Source of the DNA: Erythrobacter donghaensis
GTDB lineage: Bacteria > Pseudomonadota > Alphaproteobacteria > Sphingomonadales > Sphingomonadaceae
Assembly (NCBI RefSeq): GCF_002155425.1
Contig: NZ_MUYG01000008.1
Coordinates: 186,001 to 250,000 of the forward strand
DNA length: 64,000 nt
Reading direction: 5' to 3'
The notes under the pieces were generated by a model. It did not search any database. It saw only the letters and a list, made by a program, of their open reading frames with translations, and had not been told where the DNA came from. Shown here piece by piece: positions 46,119 through 55,131 of the stretch; positions within the stretch are counted from its first letter, which is position 1, and each line of letters opens with the position of its first letter. A program made the position numbers and the translations under genes.

Positions 46119-47978
46119 ATGAACATGATGAGCCTGCAAGAACGCCGCGAAGAACAGGCCGTGCCTGACTTTGTCCGCCAGATGCAGATGGAAGAGAGCA
46201 TCGATCCGGTCGATCCGGGCGAGCCCCCCGCCCCGCCGACGCGCAGCTCGGTGCTGGAGCGGATGAGCTGGTTCCGCGACCTGCCGCTGGCGCGCAAGAT
46301 CAACACCGTGTTCGGCACTTTCCTGGCTGTCGGGTTGCTGATGGTGCTGGTGCTGGGCCTTGGCCTTGGCGAATTGTGGAACCGCTACAACGCCTCGGCG
46401 GGTTTGCAGCAGTCGCTGGTCGCCGCCGAAACACTGCAAGCGCGCAGCGGCGACCTGCGCTACCATTCGGTACGGGTGCTTTATGATCGCGGGGCCGAGC
46501 TACGCGAACGGCAACGCGGCAGCGAAAATGCGGCCGGCGCGCAGCTCGCATCGGTCGAGGCTGCGCTGGGCCGGCAGGCGCCCGAACTCGCTCCGCAAAC
46601 CGCAGCTGTGCGCGCCGAACTCACCCGGTTCGAAACCACCTTCGCGCGCGCCAGTGATGCCGTGCGCGCAGGCGGCAGCGCCAATGCCGCCGCCGCCGAT
46701 GTCGCCGCACAGGGCGATGCCCTGATCGCCGCAGCCACGCGCCTGTCGGCCGATCTTGCCGCCTATAGCGAGACCCGCGAAGCGAGCGGGATTGCCTATT
46801 TCTTCAACATGATCCTGATCATCGCCGCGCTGGCCATTCTGGGTGCGGCGGTGCTGCTGATGGGCCTCGCCTATCTGTCGCGCGACTTCTCCGCGCGGAT
46901 CGTCGAGATCACCGGGGCGATGACCCGGCTGGCCGACGGCGACCGCAATTTCACCATCGCCGGGCAGGAGCGTCAGGACGAGATCGGCGCAATGGTCCGC
47001 GCGCTCGACCTGTTCAAGCGCGCCAGCAGGCGGATGGAAAGCTGGGCGCGCGAGCGTTCGGAAAAGGCCGAGCAGGAATTGCAATTGCAGCAGGAGCGCG
47101 AGCGCGAGCGGCTGGAGGCCGAGGCCAAGCGCGCGGCGCTGCTCGACGATGTGGCGCGCCAGTTCGAGCGCACCGTCGGCGACGTGGTGAGCGGCGTGGC
47201 CGCGGCATCGAGCCAGCTCCACACCACCGCCACCCGCATGGCCCAAAGCGCCGAGGAAGCCAGCCGCCGCACCGGCGAAGTCGCGTCCTCGATGGAAGAG
47301 GCCAATGCCGGGGCTACGGCTGCCGCCGCCGCAAGCGACGAATTCGCGCTCTCGATCAGCGAGATCAGCCGTCAGGCGGCCTCCTCCAGCGAACTGGCGC
47401 GCCTCGCCACGGTCGCCACCGGCGAGGCGGACGAGACGATCTCGGCCCTCGCCGCTTCAGCCGAGGAAGTCGGCCAGATCGTCGAGCTGATCCAGACCAT
47501 CGCCCAGCGCACCAACCTGCTGGCGCTGAATGCCTCGATCGAAGCCGCCCGCGGCGGCGAGGCGGGGCGCGGCTTTGCGGTCGTCGCCAGCGAGGTCAAG
47601 GAGCTCGCGATGCAGACCAGCCGCGCGACCGAGAAGGTCGCCGAACAGATCCGCGCGATGCAGTCCACCACCGGCGCCAGCGTCAAGGCACTGCGGGCGA
47701 TTGCCGGGCAGGTGCAGGATCTCGAGTCCACCGCCGTCTCGATCGCCACGGCGGTCGACCAGCAATCGGTCGCAGGCCGCGATCTGGCCCAGAGCATCGA
47801 CCTCGCCGCACGCGGCACCGAGAAGGTCAGCGCGCATATCGAAGACGTGCGCCAGCTGTCGCTCTCCACGGGCGCGGCGGCCTCGCAGGTGCTGCTCAGC
47901 GCCAACGAGCTGGAAGCCCAGGCCAGCCACTTGGGCGATCAGGTGCGCGGCTTCCTGCGGACCGTGCGGGCGGGTTAG
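46119..47978 (+). CDS. Methyl-accepting chemotaxis protein (paralogue)
   Basis: 619 aa from the ATG at 46119. Same layout as the preceding receptor: an acidic cytoplasmic leader, TM1 ([24 protein letters not shown]), a periplasmic helical domain, TM2 ([26 protein letters not shown]), HAMP ([23 protein letters not shown]), a Glu/Arg-rich coiled coil ([21 protein letters not shown]) and the highly conserved signalling tip. Its signalling part is close to that of its neighbour while the sensor part differs, suggesting tandem duplication with divergence of ligand. Confidence 0.93.
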   Translation: MNMMSLQERREEQAVPDFVRQMQMEESIDPVDPGEPPAPPTRSSVLERMSWFRDLPLARKINTVFGTFLAVGLLMVLVLGLGLGELWNRYNASAGLQQSLVAAETLQARSGDLRYHSVRVLYDRGAELRERQRGSENAAGAQLASVEAALGRQAPELAPQTAAVRAELTRFETTFARASDAVRAGGSANAAAADVAAQGDALIAAATRLSADLAAYSETREASGIAYFFNMILIIAALAILGAAVLLMGLAYLSRDFSARIVEITGAMTRLADGDRNFTIAGQERQDEIGAMVRALDLFKRASRRMESWARERSEKAEQELQLQQERERERLEAEAKRAALLDDVARQFERTVGDVVSGVAAASSQLHTTATRMAQSAEEASRRTGEVASSMEEANAGATAAAAASDEFALSISEISRQAASSSELARLATVATGEADETISALAASAEEVGQIVELIQTIAQRTNLLALNASIEAARGGEAGRGFAVVASEVKELAMQTSRATEKVAEQIRAMQSTTGASVKALRAIAGQVQDLESTAVSIATAVDQQSVAGRDLAQSIDLAARGTEKVSAHIEDVRQLSLSTGAAASQVLLSANELEAQASHLGDQVRGFLRTVRAG

Positions 47979-47979
47979 A

Positions 47980-49920
47980 TTACTCCGGCTTGGCGTGCCA
48001 GAAGGCACGGTTGATCACGCTTTGCAGCAGATTGGCCAGCATGATCAGGCCGAACAATAGCACGGCATAGGTGGTGCCGGTCTCCACAAGCTTCGGAGCA
48101 GCGGCAGGCCATGACCAGATCATCAAAATGATGCCCAAGGCCAGCGACGTGGCACCGGCGGCAATCTGCGCCGTAGCAAGCCGCATCAGCCGCTTCGCAT
48201 GGGGCGTGTCCTTCGCCAGCGCAGCGAGGCGGTGATCGGCCCAGGTCTCTCCGATCCAACGCAGATGGCCGGTCAGATAAAGGATCAGCAAGGCCCCAGC
48301 CGCCACCGCAGGCATCAGTCGCAACGCGAAGCGCGCATAGTCCCGCCAGCCTGCCTCGCTCGACGCCACCTCGCCGAAAATCCGCCATTCCTCCGGCGCG
48401 AAGGGGATCACCACCGCTGCGATCACCACCGCGCCCGCCGCCCACAGCAGCATAGTGAGCGCCAACGCCTGCCCGATCATGGTCAGGTAATCGGGCACCC
48501 CCGGCACATAGCGCGTCCCGAACGGTGGCGACGGATCATCGGCGGGCTCAGGCGCGCGGGCTGCGGTCAACCACGCGATGACCGCCTTGTAATAATCCGC
48601 GCGCGTGTTGTCCCATGGCCTCGGCACCTGCCAATATTGCACATGCGCCAGGCCGAACAGTTGGCGGCCCGTGCGCCGGACATTGTGCAGGCGCGGCAGG
48701 TTGGTGCCCGGCGGTGTGCCCTCAGGCTCGGCAAAGCGGTCGATGGCGCCGGCGACGGGATCGGTGTTCGCTACCAGATTGACCCAGGCGCAATCGGCGA
48801 AGATTTGGCGCTCCGGCCCGGCATCGCGCGGCTGGGTCTCGAAGGCGACGATGCGCGGCCACAGCGCGGCAAACTTGTCGAGCGGACTGCCATAGGTCAC
48901 CAGTCCGCGCAGCCGCGCAAACAGCGCCGGGCGATTGATGCAATCGCGCTTGCCCAGCCAACCGGGGCGCGCGGGCATCATGCTCTCGATATCCTCGCGC
49001 AAGGGGCAGTCGGGATCGGTGGTGAGTGCATCGGGGAGCGCCTCCCACACCGCCCGGGGCAGATAGTTGGGCAGCGTATGCCCGATCTCGCCAATCCCGT
49101 TAAAGGCCACCACCGAGCCAAGACTGTGCGCCATGATATACCAGCGCGAGTGCGGGCGGGCCGCCATCGCCACCATCTCCGCCACCATCCGCCGCCGGAT
49201 CGCGACGCGGCGCGGGTGTCCGGGATCGGAAGGTAGCCCCTGACCCGGCCGCGCGCGCTCCTCATAGGCCTGCACATCGCCGAGATACTGCACCAGCAGC
49301 GAGGGCGAGGTGCTCACATCGCCGAGCGTCCCGGCCACCTTCTTGAACAGCGACCATGACAGCACCGTCAGCACCGCCACCAGTCCCGCCCAGGCGAGGC
49401 CGAAGCGGGTGAGCAGCTGGTGGCCCAGCTGACCCCCGACCGAGCGCGGCATGGCCACAGCAGGGCGGCGCGGCCGGGGACGAGAGGGGCTATCCTTGTC
49501 GAGGGAATCGAGGCCCGAGGCATCGCGATCGAGATAGATCGGCGCGCCCCACTGCCCCAGCCCCCAGATCCAGAACCGCACGCTGTCGATCAGCCCGCTG
49601 CGATGGCCAAGATCGGCCCACCACACCTCGTGGCAGTGAAAGTCGATCCCCTGCGCGGGCTGGTTGCGATAGCGCAGGCTGACGGTGATCGGGGCGGGAT
49701 CATCAAGCCGCGGCTGGCCGGGCGGGCGTTGCCAGTGATCGGTGCGATCAACAACGGAAACGCTTGCCGTCTCCCCGCCGTAGCGCCGCAGCAGTTCCGC
49801 CAGTTCGACCACCGACTGGCGCAAATGGGCCCAGCGCGCCTGCTCGCCTATCCCGTGGACGAACAGCAGCCCGACGGATTCTGCCACGGGCGGCGGCGAC
49901 ACGGGGCGGTCAGCCGTCAT
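47980..49920 (-). CDS. Lipase-like alpha/beta-hydrolase fused to membrane segments
   Basis: 646 aa. The N-terminus SVGLLFVHGIGEQARWAHLR looks like the first strand and oxyanion region of an alpha/beta hydrolase. The nucleophile elbow is WYIMAHSLGSVVAFNGI (AHSLGS). A possible Asp/His region follows (VTYGSPLDKFAALWPR, WVNLVANTDPVAGAI, HVQYW). One hydrophobic helix precedes the elbow (FGLAWAGLVAVLTVLSWSLF), and four more lie near the C-terminus (ALALTMLLWAAGAVVIAAVVI, FALRLMPAVAAGALLILYL, AAGATSLALGIILMIWSW, YAVLLFGLIMLANLLQ). Probably an inner-membrane esterase or lipase; no named family recognised. It converges on the second chemoreceptor gene. Confidence 0.75.
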   Translation of the reverse strand: MTADRPVSPPPVAESVGLLFVHGIGEQARWAHLRQSVVELAELLRRYGGETASVSVVDRTDHWQRPPGQPRLDDPAPITVSLRYRNQPAQGIDFHCHEVWWADLGHRSGLIDSVRFWIWGLGQWGAPIYLDRDASGLDSLDKDSPSRPRPRRPAVAMPRSVGGQLGHQLLTRFGLAWAGLVAVLTVLSWSLFKKVAGTLGDVSTSPSLLVQYLGDVQAYEERARPGQGLPSDPGHPRRVAIRRRMVAEMVAMAARPHSRWYIMAHSLGSVVAFNGIGEIGHTLPNYLPRAVWEALPDALTTDPDCPLREDIESMMPARPGWLGKRDCINRPALFARLRGLVTYGSPLDKFAALWPRIVAFETQPRDAGPERQIFADCAWVNLVANTDPVAGAIDRFAEPEGTPPGTNLPRLHNVRRTGRQLFGLAHVQYWQVPRPWDNTRADYYKAVIAWLTAARAPEPADDPSPPFGTRYVPGVPDYLTMIGQALALTMLLWAAGAVVIAAVVIPFAPEEWRIFGEVASSEAGWRDYARFALRLMPAVAAGALLILYLTGHLRWIGETWADHRLAALAKDTPHAKRLMRLATAQIAAGATSLALGIILMIWSWPAAAPKLVETGTTYAVLLFGLIMLANLLQSVINRAFWHAKPE

Positions 49921-50081
49921 GGCCAGTTCGCTCGCACACGCATGTCATGCGGCAGTCTGTGTCGGTGAAGATACTGGCTCATCCCACCCCCCGGTTTGCG
50001 TGCGGGGATGATGACACAGCTTTACTGGAGCGGACAAATCAAAACGGCGTTTTCGGGAGCATGTGGCGCATCGTGAGCAGG

Positions 50082-50675
50082 CTAGCTGCGGGCGGCGAGT
50101 TCCTCCATCTCGCTGACCTCGCGGGCAAAGCGTTCGGCGGCGAGGCCCGGGGCGTGGACGCGGAACGCTTCGGAGAGGGCGCGGTAATACCACAAGACCT
50201 GGTCGCGGTCGGCAGTGAAGCGCTCCCACACCGCCGCTCCGACGGCGCGCAGATCGGCGTTGATTGCGCTGGCATTATGGGTCTTGTCGGCGAGACTGAC
50301 CGCAAGGCTGCGGGCGGGCTTGTGGGCGAGGCTGGCGATATAGGCTTCCTTGCGCGGGCGCCATGCCGGCTTCTCGGCCTCATGGCTGTCCGTGCAATCG
50401 GCGACGATCGCTGCGACGCCCTCACCGAAGCGGCGCCGGATTTCCTTGAGCTGCGCGAGCCCGCCCTGATCCTCGACCGCATCGTGGAGCAGCGCGGCAA
50501 TCGCCTGATCCTCGTCCGCCCCGTTCTCGAGCGCGATCGCCGCCACTGCGAGCAGGTGGGAGACATAGGGCACGCCCGAACCCTTGCGGATCTGGGTGCG
50601 GTGGAGGCGACTGGCGTAGGCGAGCGCTTCGTCGAAGCGGTCGGTGAGGATGGGAGTGCTTGTCTGGTCGCTCAT
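50082..50675 (-). CDS. HD-domain phosphohydrolase (RelA/SpoT-HD-like)
   Basis: 197 aa from the ATG at 50675 (MSDQTSTPILTDRF), with AAGGACAGG upstream; a start at 50690 is also possible. A stand-alone HD domain with metal ligands in VPYVSHLLAVAAIALENGADEDQAIAALLHDAVEDQGG (His, His-Asp) and VSLADKTHNASAI (Asp). The 'LLHDAVEDQGG' and 'LADKxHNA' motifs are those of (p)ppGpp-hydrolase-like HD proteins (Mesh1 type). No synthetase domain. Substrate could be an alarmone or another nucleotide. Last chromosomal-type gene before the mobile region. Confidence 0.86.
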   Translation of the reverse strand: MSDQTSTPILTDRFDEALAYASRLHRTQIRKGSGVPYVSHLLAVAAIALENGADEDQAIAALLHDAVEDQGGLAQLKEIRRRFGEGVAAIVADCTDSHEAEKPAWRPRKEAYIASLAHKPARSLAVSLADKTHNASAINADLRAVGAAVWERFTADRDQVLWYYRALSEAFRVHAPGLAAERFAREVSEMEELAARS

Positions 50676-51051
50676 TGCCTGTCCTTTCATGGCTCGACCA
50701 ACACCGCCCGCGGGAAACGCCGATCGCGCCCGGCAGCGAGGCTGCGGGCGTGAGGGGGATTGATCTGTGTGGGTTTTGACGGTGGTTGCGGGAGCTGACC
50801 CACGTCATAACCCTGATATTCAGGGGTTGCAGGGCAAGATGGTTGCGGGGGCTAACCCGCAACAGGCCCTGCCCCCTGAAAAACGTCAGGATTCGCTAGG
50901 GGCGCACGCCCGCAACCCTTTCAACCTGCTGTTCAACGCCTACGACATCACGGACGTCCGCAAGAAATCCGCTCTCTGATCGGCTTGACCGTTCAGAGCG
51001 CAATGGCGCGAATGATCCTCAGTGGTGTTGCGGGCCGAAAGGCAGCAACCC
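50676..51051. other. 376-bp region between the HD gene and the mobilization module
   Basis: Probable left boundary of the accessory region. It holds the direct repeats at 50783-50859 and a palindrome CCCTGA-TAT-TCAGGG (50811-50825). A GTG-initiated 70-codon frame (50767-50979) ends with ARNPFNLLFNAYDITDVRKK and contains two VAGA(D/N)P repeats encoded by the direct repeats; it could be a gene remnant but has no recognisable family. Confidence 0.5.
50783..50859. repeat. tRNA-3'-end-like direct repeats, possible attachment-site remnants
   Basis: TGGTTGCGGGAGCTGACCCA (50783-50802) and TGGTTGCGGGGGCTAACCCG (50840-50859) match at 17 of 20 positions. Read on the minus strand, both end in ...CCCGCAACCA, the sequence found at the 3' end of alphaproteobacterial initiator-type tRNA genes, a favoured integrase target. 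No complete tRNA or integrase gene is present. Confidence 0.4.
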
Positions 51052-51495
51052 ATGGCACGTGGGAAGAACGGCAAGCGAGACGCACCCTTCTCGCTTCGCC
51101 TGACATTCGAAGAGCGGGCGCGGATCGAAGCGCAAGCGGGCGAGATGCCCGTGGGCGCATACATCAAATCCCTGCTGCTGGCAGAGGATGCACCGAAGTA
51201 CCGCAAGCGCCGCAAGCTGCCGGTGGAGAACCGCGAGTTACTGGCCCAGGTGCTGGCCTGCCTCGGGGCAAGCCGTCTGGCGAGCAATCTCAATCAGCTC
51301 GCCAAGGCGACGAACGTCGGCAACTTCTATTTTGATCACGATACGAAGCGGTCGATCAAACAGGTCTGCGATGATGTTCGGGCCATGCGCATTCTACTCA
51401 TGCGCGCCTTGGGTCAGAATACCGATGAGCCCAAGCCTGCGGAATCGCCCTCGCAAAGTTTCGCGCGCGCCAAGGCGCCGAGGCTGCGGTCATGA
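51052..51495 (+). CDS. mobC: MobC-like relaxosome accessory protein
   Basis: 147 aa from the ATG at 51052 (MARGKNGKRDAPFSLRLTFE), AAAGGCAG upstream. A ribbon-helix-helix-like N-terminus (FSLRLTFEERARIEAQAGEMPVGAYIKSLLL) is followed by the MobC-type segment ASRLASNLNQLAKATNVGNFYFDHDTK and IKQVCDDVRAMRILLMRALG. It binds the transfer origin next to the relaxase. The stop overlaps the relaxase start (ATGA). oriT is expected in the upstream 50860-51050 stretch, but no nick site could be assigned. Confidence 0.82.
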   Translation: MARGKNGKRDAPFSLRLTFEERARIEAQAGEMPVGAYIKSLLLAEDAPKYRKRRKLPVENRELLAQVLACLGASRLASNLNQLAKATNVGNFYFDHDTKRSIKQVCDDVRAMRILLMRALGQNTDEPKPAESPSQSFARAKAPRLRS

Positions 51496-52793
51496 TCTTG
51501 AAGGGCTCTCAGCGCGCTGGCGGTGCGCAGCTTGCCGGGCACCTGCTCAATGAGCGGGACAATGATCACGTCACGCTCGGAGAGATACGCGGTTTCGCTG
51601 CCGATGATCTGCACGGCGCGTTCAAGGAAGCGCAAGCGGTCGCCTCTGGCACGCGCTGCAAGCAATATCTGTTCTCGCTGAGCCTGAATCCGCCGATTGG
51701 CGCGGATGTATCGGAACGCGATTTTGAGCGCGTGGCGGATGCGGCTGAGAAGGCTCTCGGCCTTGAAGGCCAGCCGCGGGCCATCGTCTTTCATGAGAAG
51801 GAAGGCAGGCGACATGCGCATGTCGTCTGGTCGCGCATCGATCCGAATGAGATGCGCGCGATCAATCTCGCGCATTTCAAGAACAAGCTGACCGCGCTCT
51901 CGCGCGAACTCTACCTCGAACATGGCTGGCAATTGCCAAACGGCCTTAAGCCGGACGGGCTGCGCAACCCGCTCAATTTCTCCTTGGACGAATGGCAGTG
52001 CGCCAAGCGCGAAGGCGTCGATCCGCGTGAGATCAAAGCAGCATTTCGGGATGCTTGGAACCGCTCGGATAACAGACAGGCATTCGCCAATGCGCTCGCC
52101 GAATACGGCTATTTCCTCGCGCAAGGTGATCGGCGCGGCTTTGTCGCGGTTGATCTGGGTGGCAATATCCATGCGGTCGCGCGCGCAGCGGGCGTCAAAG
52201 CCAAAGACGTGGCCGTCAAGCTCGGTGATCCGGCGGCGCTGCCGCCGGTGGGTAAGCTTGCCGAAGAGTTGGCCATGCGTCAGAGCGACCAGCTCAAGCG
52301 CTTCATCGGCGAGGTCAAGGCGCGCCATGCGCAGCAATTAGCGCCACTCGAAGCGTCGCGCGCGCAGATGCGCGGCGTGCACAAAACCGAGCGCGCGCGC
52401 CTCAAGGCCAAACAGGAAGAGCGCTGGCAGGCCGAGACCGAAGAACGCGCAAAGCGCGTACGCACAGGTTTTGCCGGACTTGTCGACAGGCTGACAGGCA
52501 AGGCCAGAGCCATCAAAGAGCAAAACCGGCTGGAGGCCTATGAAGGCCTGCGCCGGGATCAGCGTCAGCGTGATCGGCTGATCAGCGACCAGATGGTCGA
52601 GCGCCGCGCGCTCCAATCCCAATTCACCGAATTGCGCCAACGGCAAAAGCAGGACCGCCGCGTCCTTGCCCGCGATGTGATGTCCGCATTGCGCCAGTCC
52701 GAGCGCCTCAAAGCTGCACGGGAAAGGGACAACAATCCACGTCCCGATCCTGCGCACCCACGCCGCAAGCGCGGCATTTCCCTCGACCGCTAG
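51492..52793 (+). CDS. mobA: MobA/VirD2-like relaxase (mobilization nuclease)
   Basis: 433 aa. Nicks oriT and pilots the DNA strand. The N-terminus MILKGSQRAGGAQLAGHLLN resembles MOBP/MOBV-like relaxases. The metal-binding motif lies at about residues 101-110: FHEKEGRRHAHVVWSRID, with paired histidines RHAH. The C-terminal half is a long charged coiled coil (about 260-420; ERARLKAKQEERWQAETEER and similar), typical of accessory helical tails. Coupled to mobC by ATGA overlap and followed after 17 bases by the coupling ATPase. Confidence 0.88.
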   Translation: MILKGSQRAGGAQLAGHLLNERDNDHVTLGEIRGFAADDLHGAFKEAQAVASGTRCKQYLFSLSLNPPIGADVSERDFERVADAAEKALGLEGQPRAIVFHEKEGRRHAHVVWSRIDPNEMRAINLAHFKNKLTALSRELYLEHGWQLPNGLKPDGLRNPLNFSLDEWQCAKREGVDPREIKAAFRDAWNRSDNRQAFANALAEYGYFLAQGDRRGFVAVDLGGNIHAVARAAGVKAKDVAVKLGDPAALPPVGKLAEELAMRQSDQLKRFIGEVKARHAQQLAPLEASRAQMRGVHKTERARLKAKQEERWQAETEERAKRVRTGFAGLVDRLTGKARAIKEQNRLEAYEGLRRDQRQRDRLISDQMVERRALQSQFTELRQRQKQDRRVLARDVMSALRQSERLKAARERDNNPRPDPAHPRRKRGISLDR

Positions 52794-52810
52794 AATGAAG
52801 GAATGGTCCA

Positions 52811-54586
52811 ATGAACTTGGATACGAAAACGCCTGACTGGAAACTCGTTGCTGGTGCGGGAGCCGGTAGTCTCATCATCATCAAGCTCATCATGATGGGC
52901 ATCGAGAGCTTTGCCATCGGCACGATGCAGATGATGATGATCGCCATGGCGGGAGCCTTGGGCTTTTTCCTCGGCTGGTTTGGCTCGCCGCAAGCCAGGC
53001 CGTTTCGCATCGCGATGATGGTGATCATCGCAGGGCTGCTGCTGCTGATGGGCATCGGCGATGCCGGTCCTGCCGGTGTCAGCATCACCAGCATGTATGC
53101 CTTTGCCGCTTTCATTGTCGGACTGCTGTATTGGGTTGGTGGTGTGGTGCGTGCCTTTGCCACGCCGCCCACCACCTTCGGCTCTGCTGAGTGGGCAACG
53201 CTGCCTTACCTCGAAGACAAGGGGATCATCGGCGAGACCGGCATTCGGCTTGGTGTGTTTCCTGCCGGTGTTGGTGATGATGATCGGCACCGCCCCATCC
53301 ACTATGCCAGTGATCGGCACCTTCTGACGATTGCCCCGACCCGCTCGGGCAAAGGCACCACCGCAATCATTCCGAACTTGCTGACCTATCAAGGCTCGGC
53401 GCTCGTGATCGATCCGAAGGGCGAGAACGCGATGATCACCGCCGCGCGGCGCGAGGCAATGGGGCAAGACGTCTATGTCGTCGATCCGTGGATGATCACC
53501 ACCAGCAGCAGCATCGCGCGCTTCAACCCGCTCGACTGGCTGGAAGCGGGCGATATCGACATCACCGAGAATGCGATGCTTCTGGCCGATGCTTTGGTGG
53601 TGCCTGATGGCAGCGGCGAAAGCTTCTGGATGGAAGAAGCCAAGGCGCTGCTCCAAGGCATCATCCTCTATGTCGCGACTGACTCACGGGAAGCGGGCAA
53701 CCGGCATCTGGGCCGGGTGCGCGATCTGCTGCTGCTCGATGGCGATGACATGAAGCTGCTGTTCGAGCGCATGTTGGAATCGCATCATCACATCGTGATC
53801 AGCACGGGCGCGCGGTGTCTGCAAAAAGAAGAAAAGCTGCTCGCCAATGTCGTGGCCTCGGCACAGGCGCAAACGCACTTTCTCGATAGCGCGCGCATCC
53901 GTGATAGCCTCGCATCCTCGGACTTCAAGTTCGAGGATCTGAAGGGAAAGGCCATGACGATCTATCTGGTCCTGCCATCTGACCGGCTGAATGCCTTCTC
54001 GCGCTGGCTGCGCTTGCTTATCCAGCAAGCGATCACGGTCAATGCGCGCAACATCGCCATCAAGCCCGAAAAGCCAGTCCTCTTCCTGCTCGATGAAATG
54101 CCCGCCCTCGGTCGTCTCACCATGGTCGAACAGGCGTTCGGTCTGATGGCAGGCTTTGGCATTCAGCTCTGGGGCATCGTTCAGGATGTGAGCCAGCTCA
54201 AGGGCATCTATGGCGACGGCTGGGAGACGTTCATCGGCAATAGCGGCATGATCCAGTACTTCGGGAGCCGTGACCGCATGACGGCCGACTATTTCTCGGC
54301 GCTTTGCGGTGTGACGACGGTGTGGAACTTGTCGAGCGCGATCGCGCGGGCCTTCAGCTCCAGCTCGGGCCAGGGCGGCATGTCCTCAAGCAGCTCAACC
54401 ACCACCACCGAGACGACGTCGGCGAGTCAGCGCCAGCTCGCCTATGCCGACGAGCTGATGCGCATGCATGAAACCAAAGAGCTGATCCTGATTGAGAACC
54501 TCAATCCGATCATCGGCACCAAGGTGCGGTGGTTTGAGGATGACGGCCTCAAAGCCCTTGGGCGCAACCTGCACGACGGCAATTGA
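52811..54586 (+). CDS. VirD4/TraG family type IV coupling ATPase
   Basis: 591 aa, GAAGGA upstream of the ATG. Three N-terminal membrane helices, one His/Met-rich (IGTMQMMMIAMAGALGFFLGWF). The ATPase domain has Walker A IAPTRSGKGTTAIIPNLL (about 175-185), ALVIDPKGENAMITAARR and Walker B LFLLDEMPALGRL (about 424-436). The GIQLWGIVQDVSQLKGIYGD and GNSGMIQYFGSRD segments are typical of TraG. A Ser/Thr-rich stretch (SSSSGQGGMSSSSSTTTTET) precedes the C-terminus. It delivers the relaxase-DNA complex to a type IV secretion channel, which is not encoded here. Confidence 0.92.
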   Translation: MNLDTKTPDWKLVAGAGAGSLIIIKLIMMGIESFAIGTMQMMMIAMAGALGFFLGWFGSPQARPFRIAMMVIIAGLLLLMGIGDAGPAGVSITSMYAFAAFIVGLLYWVGGVVRAFATPPTTFGSAEWATLPYLEDKGIIGETGIRLGVFPAGVGDDDRHRPIHYASDRHLLTIAPTRSGKGTTAIIPNLLTYQGSALVIDPKGENAMITAARREAMGQDVYVVDPWMITTSSSIARFNPLDWLEAGDIDITENAMLLADALVVPDGSGESFWMEEAKALLQGIILYVATDSREAGNRHLGRVRDLLLLDGDDMKLLFERMLESHHHIVISTGARCLQKEEKLLANVVASAQAQTHFLDSARIRDSLASSDFKFEDLKGKAMTIYLVLPSDRLNAFSRWLRLLIQQAITVNARNIAIKPEKPVLFLLDEMPALGRLTMVEQAFGLMAGFGIQLWGIVQDVSQLKGIYGDGWETFIGNSGMIQYFGSRDRMTADYFSALCGVTTVWNLSSAIARAFSSSSGQGGMSSSSSTTTTETTSASQRQLAYADELMRMHETKELILIENLNPIIGTKVRWFEDDGLKALGRNLHDGN

Positions 54587-54611
54587 CCGATCACCAGCAA
54601 GGGGAAAAACG

Positions 54612-55061
54612 ATGCCGGACCGGCAACCGCCCAAACTGTCCGCCCGGGAAACCGGGCGGACTTCTTTTACCAAGAGCGATCTTCAACAGGCAAAGCCTAG
54701 CTTGAGCCTGAGCAAGGACCGAACCAGTTTCAGTGCAGCGGAGCTCAAGCGGGATATGCCGTTGCGCGATCAGGACAATGTGCAGATGCGCCCCAAACCG
54801 CGCGGGATAACCCTAGACAACCCGCGCTTGGCCCCGCCCGGAATGAGCGGGATCAAGACCGGTGATCGGGCGATAGGGCTAGCCCGATCATCTGCCCTAT
54901 CAGACAATCGACCGCCCGCCCGACCGACCCTCAAGAAAGAGCCGGGCAATGGGGCAAGCATCCAGCCGCAGGATTGTTGCGACGAATATGCGATGTTGAG
55001 ACTTAGGTCTCTCCTACTTACTCGTGGATCTAACGGCATAACCAACCAGCGCTTTAACTAG
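54612..55061 (+). CDS. Hypothetical protein downstream of the coupling ATPase
   Basis: 149 aa from the ATG at 54612 with AAGGGGAAAAA upstream. Hydrophilic and Pro/Arg/Ser-rich, apparently disordered. It has a duplicated short motif RTSF-x2-(D/E)-L (GRTSFTKSDLQQAKPSL, DRTSFSAAELKRD). The last 28 residues (CCDEYAMLRLRSLLLTRGSN onward) come from AT-richer DNA of different character, so the original C-terminus may have been cut off by insertion of the downstream cargo. No family recognised. Confidence 0.6.
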   Translation: MPDRQPPKLSARETGRTSFTKSDLQQAKPSLSLSKDRTSFSAAELKRDMPLRDQDNVQMRPKPRGITLDNPRLAPPGMSGIKTGDRAIGLARSSALSDNRPPARPTLKKEPGNGASIQPQDCCDEYAMLRLRSLLLTRGSNGITNQRFN

Positions 55062-55131
55062 CGGACACTCCCTGCTTTTCAATTCCACCCAATGCTTTAA
55101 CGTAGTGCAGATATTCGATTCGGGGGTTCGA

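Noticed and set aside
50767..50979. 70-codon GTG-initiated frame before mobC
   Set aside because: Not called as a gene: no ribosome-binding site, and it spans the direct repeats and a palindrome. It is kept as a possible remnant in the regional note.
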